A stretch of 64,000 nucleotides of DNA, taken from contig MGMF01000014.1 of assembly GCA_001796335.1 (NCBI GenBank), forward strand, positions 71,982-135,981. Direction: 5' to 3'. The DNA is from Chloroflexi bacterium GWB2_49_20 (GTDB lineage Bacteria > Chloroflexota > Anaerolineae > Anaerolineales > Villigracilaceae). The notes under the pieces were generated by a model. That model searched no databases. It saw only the letters and a list, made by a program, of their open reading frames with translations, and had not been told where the DNA came from. Below are positions 60,270-64,000 of the stretch, in pieces. A program made the position numbers and the translations under genes. Every line of letters begins with the position of its first letter. Position 1 is the stretch's first letter.

Positions 60270-63200
60270 ATGGAAAAACAAGAACCAGAAGACCCGCTTG
60301 AACGCTTCAACCGTTTGATCAAATCGGAAGCTGAAACCCAGATGGATGTACCGGTTGAGAAACCGGTCACATCCACATCAACCACGCTTACACCTTCCCG
60401 GCCAGTGCTGGATGAAAACAATATACCACTTCCAAGCCGGGTTGATGAGATCGATCTGAACGCCACGCGAGTCAGCCCGGTTGCTTTCGATTCACCTCCA
60501 AATACAATCATCACCCGCCCGTCAACACCCAAAAATGGTGGAGGCAAAAAGCCAAAGAAAAACTGGAAAAATAGTATCGGTTGCTTTTTACGCGCCATAA
60601 TCCTCATGCTCTTTTTCTTTGTGGCTATTGGGCTGACCCTTTCTGCCCTGGCCATTTATGAGTATTACACAGTGGCTGCTACCCTGCCAAGCGTGGATGA
60701 CTTGCGAACTCACGCTTCCCAATTTGAAACCACACGCATCCTCGATCGTAATGGCAATTTGCTTTATGAGATCCTGGATCCAAACGCTGGCAGGCGCACT
60801 TACATCCCCCTGGACAAAATATCACCCTATGTGGTGGCGGCCACCATCGCTACCGAGGATAAGGGTTTCTACTCGCATCCTGGATTTGACCTGTTCGCCA
60901 TCATACGCGCCTTCTGGCAGAATGCCACCAGCGGTGTAACGATCTCCGGCGCATCCACCATCACCCAGCAGGTGGCACGCGCCCTGCTGCTGACCGCCGA
61001 GGAACGCAACCAGCAGAACTACTCACGCAAGATGCGCGAGGCCATTCTGGCAGCCGAGATCACGCGACGCTATTCCAAGAATGATATTCTGGAACTGTAT
61101 TTAAATGAATTCAATTACGCCAACATGGCCTATGGAATAGAAGCCGCAGCAGAGACTTATTTCAACAAATCCGCCCGAGATCTAACCCTGGCTGAAGCCT
61201 CTTTCCTGGCCGGCCTGCCACAGGCGCCTTCGGTTTACGACATTTTTAGTAATCGGGAAGCCACCCTGCAGAGACACCAGCAAGTCTTGATCCTGATGTA
61301 CCAGCTCAGCCAGGAAACCAATTGCATCTATGTCAGCAACAGCCCGGAAAAGGTATGCGTGGGCGTTATTGAAGCGGCCATGGCAGCCTCAGAAATCGGA
61401 CAATACCAGTTCCAACCCCCTTACGCAAAAATGCGCTACCCGCATTGGGTGCAGTACGTGCGCAGCCAACTTGAACTGCAATATGACGCGCAACTCATCT
61501 ACCGTTCCGGGTTCACAGTCACCACCACGCTTGACCCTGGTCTGCAGGATCAAGCCCAGAATATGGTCAGCAACCAGGTCGCCAGCCTGGTTGACCAGCA
61601 TGTCACCAATGGAGCCCTGGTCAGCATCCGTCCTGCCACGGGAGAAATATTGGCCATGGTCGGATCGGCGGATTTTTACAATGCAGACATTTCCGGCCAG
61701 GTTAACATGGCCACCAGCCAGACCCGCCAACCCGGATCCTCCATCAAACCCATCACCTATGCGGCAGCTTTTGAAAAAGGCTGGACACCCGCCACTTTAA
61801 TATGGGATGTACCTTCGGAATTTCCTCCTTCCGGGGATCCCAACGACACGCGGGAACCCTACAGGCCGGTCAATTACGATGGCAAGTTTCACGGCCCGGT
61901 TACTGTACGTACCGCCCTGTCCAACTCCTTTAATATGCCTGCGGTTAAAACGCTTCAATTTATTGGCATTTATGACAACCCGGATACCACCGAGTCGGAA
62001 GGCATGATCGGAATGGCGCGCCGGTTGGGATTGACTTCACTTACCCGCGACGATTACGGACTTGCATTGACTTTGGGAGGCGGTGAAGTCAGCCTGCTGG
62101 AAATGACCGGTGCATTTTCTGTCTTTGCCAATGGAGGTAAACGGGTCCCGCCGGTGGCTATCCTTAAGATTACTGACTTCATTGGAAATGTGATCTACGA
62201 ATACCAGCCTCCGTCCGGCGAGCAGGTCATACGCGCTGAACATGCTTATTTGATATCGTCCATTCTTTCGGATAATGAAGCCCGCGCACCCATGTTTGGT
62301 CGAAACTCAGCCCTGGCACTACCTTTTCCTGTGGCTGCAAAAACCGGAACCACCAACGACTTCAGGGATAACTGGACTCTCGGTTATACCCCGGATATTG
62401 CCGTGGGAGTTTGGGTGGGTAATGCAGACTATACACCCATGCAGAACACCACCGGTCTGACGGGTGCAGCTCCCATCTGGTCACAATTCATCCAGGCTGC
62501 CATTCAACAAATCACCGGAGGTAACCCAACTCCATTTTACCGGCCCGCCGGAATTGTGGATAAGGTCATCTGCACCATTTCGGGAACAGAACCGTCCCCG
62601 TTCTGCCCCAACCAGCGCAACGAAGTGTTTGCCAGTGACCAGCCGCCTTTGCCCGCCAATCAAGACCTGTGGCAGAATCTTGAAAGTGATACCTGGACCG
62701 GGTTGCGGGCCTCAGATGATTGTAAAGAATCCGTAACTACGCTTCTTTCATTGAATGTTCCGGAGGACTGGGCCAGGAATTGGATCCTGGGCAATTCACA
62801 GGGACAGGACTGGGCCAGGGAAATGGGTTTTACAGATAAAGTTGTTTTTTCACCCAATCGTGCCTGTAAGGCGGATGACCCGCATGTCCAAATGGAATTT
62901 GTAAGCCCTAAGGAAAACGACACCATCACGATCAATCCGCTGGAAATGTTCATAACCGCCAATGCAACCTCCGGTTTTGGATCTTTCCGGTTGGAATATG
63001 GCAAAAGCCGCGACCCGTCAGATTGGTTCAACCTGGTACCTGATACCAATGTTCCATCCAGCCCAGAAAACAGCATTTACACCTGGGATTTGGCAGATAT
63101 ACAGGCGGAATGGGTCACTATACGCCTGTATCTGACCAGCACTGACGGGCATTACGCTGAAAAACTTCTGCGTCTTCATTTGAATTTACCAACACCCACC

Positions 63201-63389
63201 CCCACTGCCACGCGTACACCCACTCCCACCGCCACGCGTACACCCACCTCTACCAGCACACGTACGCCCACCTCAACCAGTACGGCGACACCGACAAACA
63301 CAGCAACAGAAACCAACACACCCTCTCAAACGCCGAGCCAAACCTCTTCATCCACGCCTACTTATACACCCACTACACCCATACCCTGA
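60270..63389 (+). CDS. class A penicillin-binding protein (PBP1a-like)
   Basis: 1039 aa bifunctional peptidoglycan synthase. A cytoplasmic N-terminus of about 110 aa, a membrane helix (about 111-135), then a GT51 glycosyltransferase (ATEDKGFYSHPGFD, SGASTITQQVARALL, EILELYLNE-like segment) and a transpeptidase with S490-x-x-K493 in PGSSIKP, SNS in ALSNSFNMPA and KTGTTNDF. After it come an Ig-like/FN3-like domain (about 870-970) and a Thr/Pro-rich low-complexity tail of about 60 residues with TPTPTATR repeats. Sequence coding for the tail is a DNA repeat of about 24 nt. Confidence 0.93.
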   Translation: MEKQEPEDPLERFNRLIKSEAETQMDVPVEKPVTSTSTTLTPSRPVLDENNIPLPSRVDEIDLNATRVSPVAFDSPPNTIITRPSTPKNGGGKKPKKNWKNSIGCFLRAIILMLFFFVAIGLTLSALAIYEYYTVAATLPSVDDLRTHASQFETTRILDRNGNLLYEILDPNAGRRTYIPLDKISPYVVAATIATEDKGFYSHPGFDLFAIIRAFWQNATSGVTISGASTITQQVARALLLTAEERNQQNYSRKMREAILAAEITRRYSKNDILELYLNEFNYANMAYGIEAAAETYFNKSARDLTLAEASFLAGLPQAPSVYDIFSNREATLQRHQQVLILMYQLSQETNCIYVSNSPEKVCVGVIEAAMAASEIGQYQFQPPYAKMRYPHWVQYVRSQLELQYDAQLIYRSGFTVTTTLDPGLQDQAQNMVSNQVASLVDQHVTNGALVSIRPATGEILAMVGSADFYNADISGQVNMATSQTRQPGSSIKPITYAAAFEKGWTPATLIWDVPSEFPPSGDPNDTREPYRPVNYDGKFHGPVTVRTALSNSFNMPAVKTLQFIGIYDNPDTTESEGMIGMARRLGLTSLTRDDYGLALTLGGGEVSLLEMTGAFSVFANGGKRVPPVAILKITDFIGNVIYEYQPPSGEQVIRAEHAYLISSILSDNEARAPMFGRNSALALPFPVAAKTGTTNDFRDNWTLGYTPDIAVGVWVGNADYTPMQNTTGLTGAAPIWSQFIQAAIQQITGGNPTPFYRPAGIVDKVICTISGTEPSPFCPNQRNEVFASDQPPLPANQDLWQNLESDTWTGLRASDDCKESVTTLLSLNVPEDWARNWILGNSQGQDWAREMGFTDKVVFSPNRACKADDPHVQMEFVSPKENDTITINPLEMFITANATSGFGSFRLEYGKSRDPSDWFNLVPDTNVPSSPENSIYTWDLADIQAEWVTIRLYLTSTDGHYAEKLLRLHLNLPTPTPTATRTPTPTATRTPTSTSTRTPTSTSTATPTNTATETNTPSQTPSQTSSSTPTYTPTTPIP
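63190..63385 (+). repeat. Thr/Pro-coding tandem repeat at the end of the PBP gene
   Basis: Imperfect repeats such as CCCACTGCCACGCGTACACC and CCCACCGCCACGCGTACACC code TPTATR-type units, degenerating toward the stop codon. Likely variable in length between strains. Confidence 0.7.
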
Positions 63390-63448
63390 TGAGTTTGGTG
63401 GTTCATCTCAACAATTAGGGGAAGGTTGAAGATTTTCCGTTAACAATA

Positions 63449-63480
63449 GACCTGACAGGTTTCACAAAACCCGTCAGGTC
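63449..63480. terminator. bidirectional terminator between PBP and PD40 genes
   Basis: GACCTGACAGGTTT (63449-63462) and AAACCCGTCAGGTC (63467-63480) form a 14-bp stem with one mismatch and a 4-nt loop, followed by TTTTA, between convergent genes. Confidence 0.8.
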
Positions 63481-63499
63481 TTTTAGCATGCAGGGGAAT

Positions 63500-64000
63500 T
63501 TATGGCAGGGGTAGCGGACGCCAGGCTGGGTCAAAATCCATACCCAGGTCACTGATGATTTGCTGGCGCAGACCACTGTCTGTAGCAAGCATGAATATAT
63601 CTTCATTGATGCCATCGTTGTTTTCAAAAACAAGCCAGAACCCATCGGCAGAGTAGTCAGCATCGCCGGCATAGCTGCCATTTTTTACAGAAGCAGCCCA
63701 ACCAGATTTAATCTCACTGTAAGGGAATGACATCAGCCAGTTGGTTGTAGCCAATTTTTTGGACTGGGTGAACAAGACTGTGGCACCATCTGTTGACCAG
63801 GTCGGCAGAGTATCCCAATTATCCGGGCTGCTGAGTACCAGGCGCATGGCACCCGTACCGACATCCGTCATCGCCCAGATCTCCCAGGCCTCATACTTCT
63901 TCTGAGAATATGCAATCTCAGAGGCAAGCGGATTCCAGGCAGGCTGCCGGGCAGGTCTGGTGGCATCCATTTGAGTCAGGCGGACGACTGATTCATCGGT
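63500..64000 (-). CDS. PD40/TolB-like beta-propeller protein, C-terminal part
   Basis: The frame stays open through the right edge of the window, so the N-terminus lies outside (at least 166 aa seen). PD40-type repeats are visible: ARQPAWNPLASEIAYSQKK, DTLPTWSTDGATVLFTQ, GDADYSADGFWLVFEN, DFDPAWRPLP, the usual P.WSPDG.IAF pattern. Such propellers occur in TolB-like and eukaryotic-type serine/threonine kinase extracellular domains; which applies is unknown. Confidence 0.75.
   Translation of the reverse strand, partial: TDESVVRLTQMDATRPARQPAWNPLASEIAYSQKKYEAWEIWAMTDVGTGAMRLVLSSPDNWDTLPTWSTDGATVLFTQSKKLATTNWLMSFPYSEIKSGWAASVKNGSYAGDADYSADGFWLVFENNDGINEDIFMLATDSGLRQQIISDLGMDFDPAWRPLPLP

Noticed and set aside
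59939-60655. 238-codon frame opposite the MaoC-like and PBP genes
   Set aside because: It spans two well-supported genes in the other direction and has no recognisable domain.
1-64000. CRISPR array, prophage or integrase-linked island
   Set aside because: No regularly spaced repeats, phage structural genes, integrase or transposase frames were seen; the repeats found are dispersed and palindromic.

Overview
This 64 kb window is most likely chromosomal DNA of a member of the Chloroflexota, probably class Anaerolineae. That placement is an inference from gene content: menaquinone genes (MenA-like, UbiE/MenG), a sulfur and multiheme-cytochrome set, a PMR1-type P-ATPase, a tandem ThyX, DarA-type proteins and many Anaerolineae-like short intergenic repeats. 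There is no rRNA gene to confirm it. Coding density is high and overlapping operons are common. No prophage, CRISPR array or complete insertion sequence was seen.

Layout, left to right. (1) 0-5 kb: a phosphoglucose/phosphomannose isomerase, a 185-bp MITE-like element with a target duplication, and a btuFCD-type transporter behind a cobalamin riboswitch. (2) 5-8 kb: a two-gene unit with an unusual luciferase-like/MenA-like fusion and a CPBP protease. (3) 8-14 kb: an NrfD / Tat ferredoxin / octaheme cytochrome operon with two small membrane proteins and an adjacent NarL-type two-component system. (4) 14-18.6 kb: panE-panB, a TrmO-like protein and a PNPOx-like protein. (5) 18.6-25.3 kb: a sulfur-oxyanion locus of an ArsR regulator, an octaheme tetrathionate-reductase-family cytochrome, a heptaheme c/cytochrome b fusion and two YeeE/YedE transporters, one fused to a cysteine-less rhodanese.

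(6) 25.6-29.7 kb: ugd and methyltransferases including UbiE/MenG. (7) 29.7-37.5 kb: the translation cluster nusA-rnpM(ylxR)-infB-rbfA-nrnA-truB-ribF. (8) 37.6-47.5 kb: a CopZ-like protein in AT-rich DNA, a tandem ThyX, AMMECR1, a flavin reductase, a response regulator, a NERD-like protein, a GT2, rnhB, and a P-type ATPase behind a yybP-ykoY (Mn2+) riboswitch, followed upstream by tRNA-Leu(CAA). (9) 47.8-50.7 kb: ychF-like, ssb, a 65-aa protein and panC. (10) 50.7-57.2 kb: two copies of a DarA-like (c-di-AMP-receptor/PII-like) two-gene module. One copy is fused to a CPA1 Na+/H+ antiporter. Between them lie a B12-binding mutase-like protein, an opine-dehydrogenase-like protein and a UPF0316 protein. 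(11) 57.2-64 kb: an (alpha/alpha)6-barrel glycoside hydrolase, a MaoC-like hydratase, a class A penicillin-binding protein and the C-terminal part of a PD40/TolB-like protein.

The most interesting signals are the antiporter-DarA fusion with its paired short DarA-like proteins, the ArsR/octaheme/heptaheme-b/YedE sulfur locus, the MenA-luciferase-like fusion, the B12 protein/opine dehydrogenase pair, and a recurring palindromic leader element with TATCTTCTCAA / TTATTGAGA ends close to start codons.
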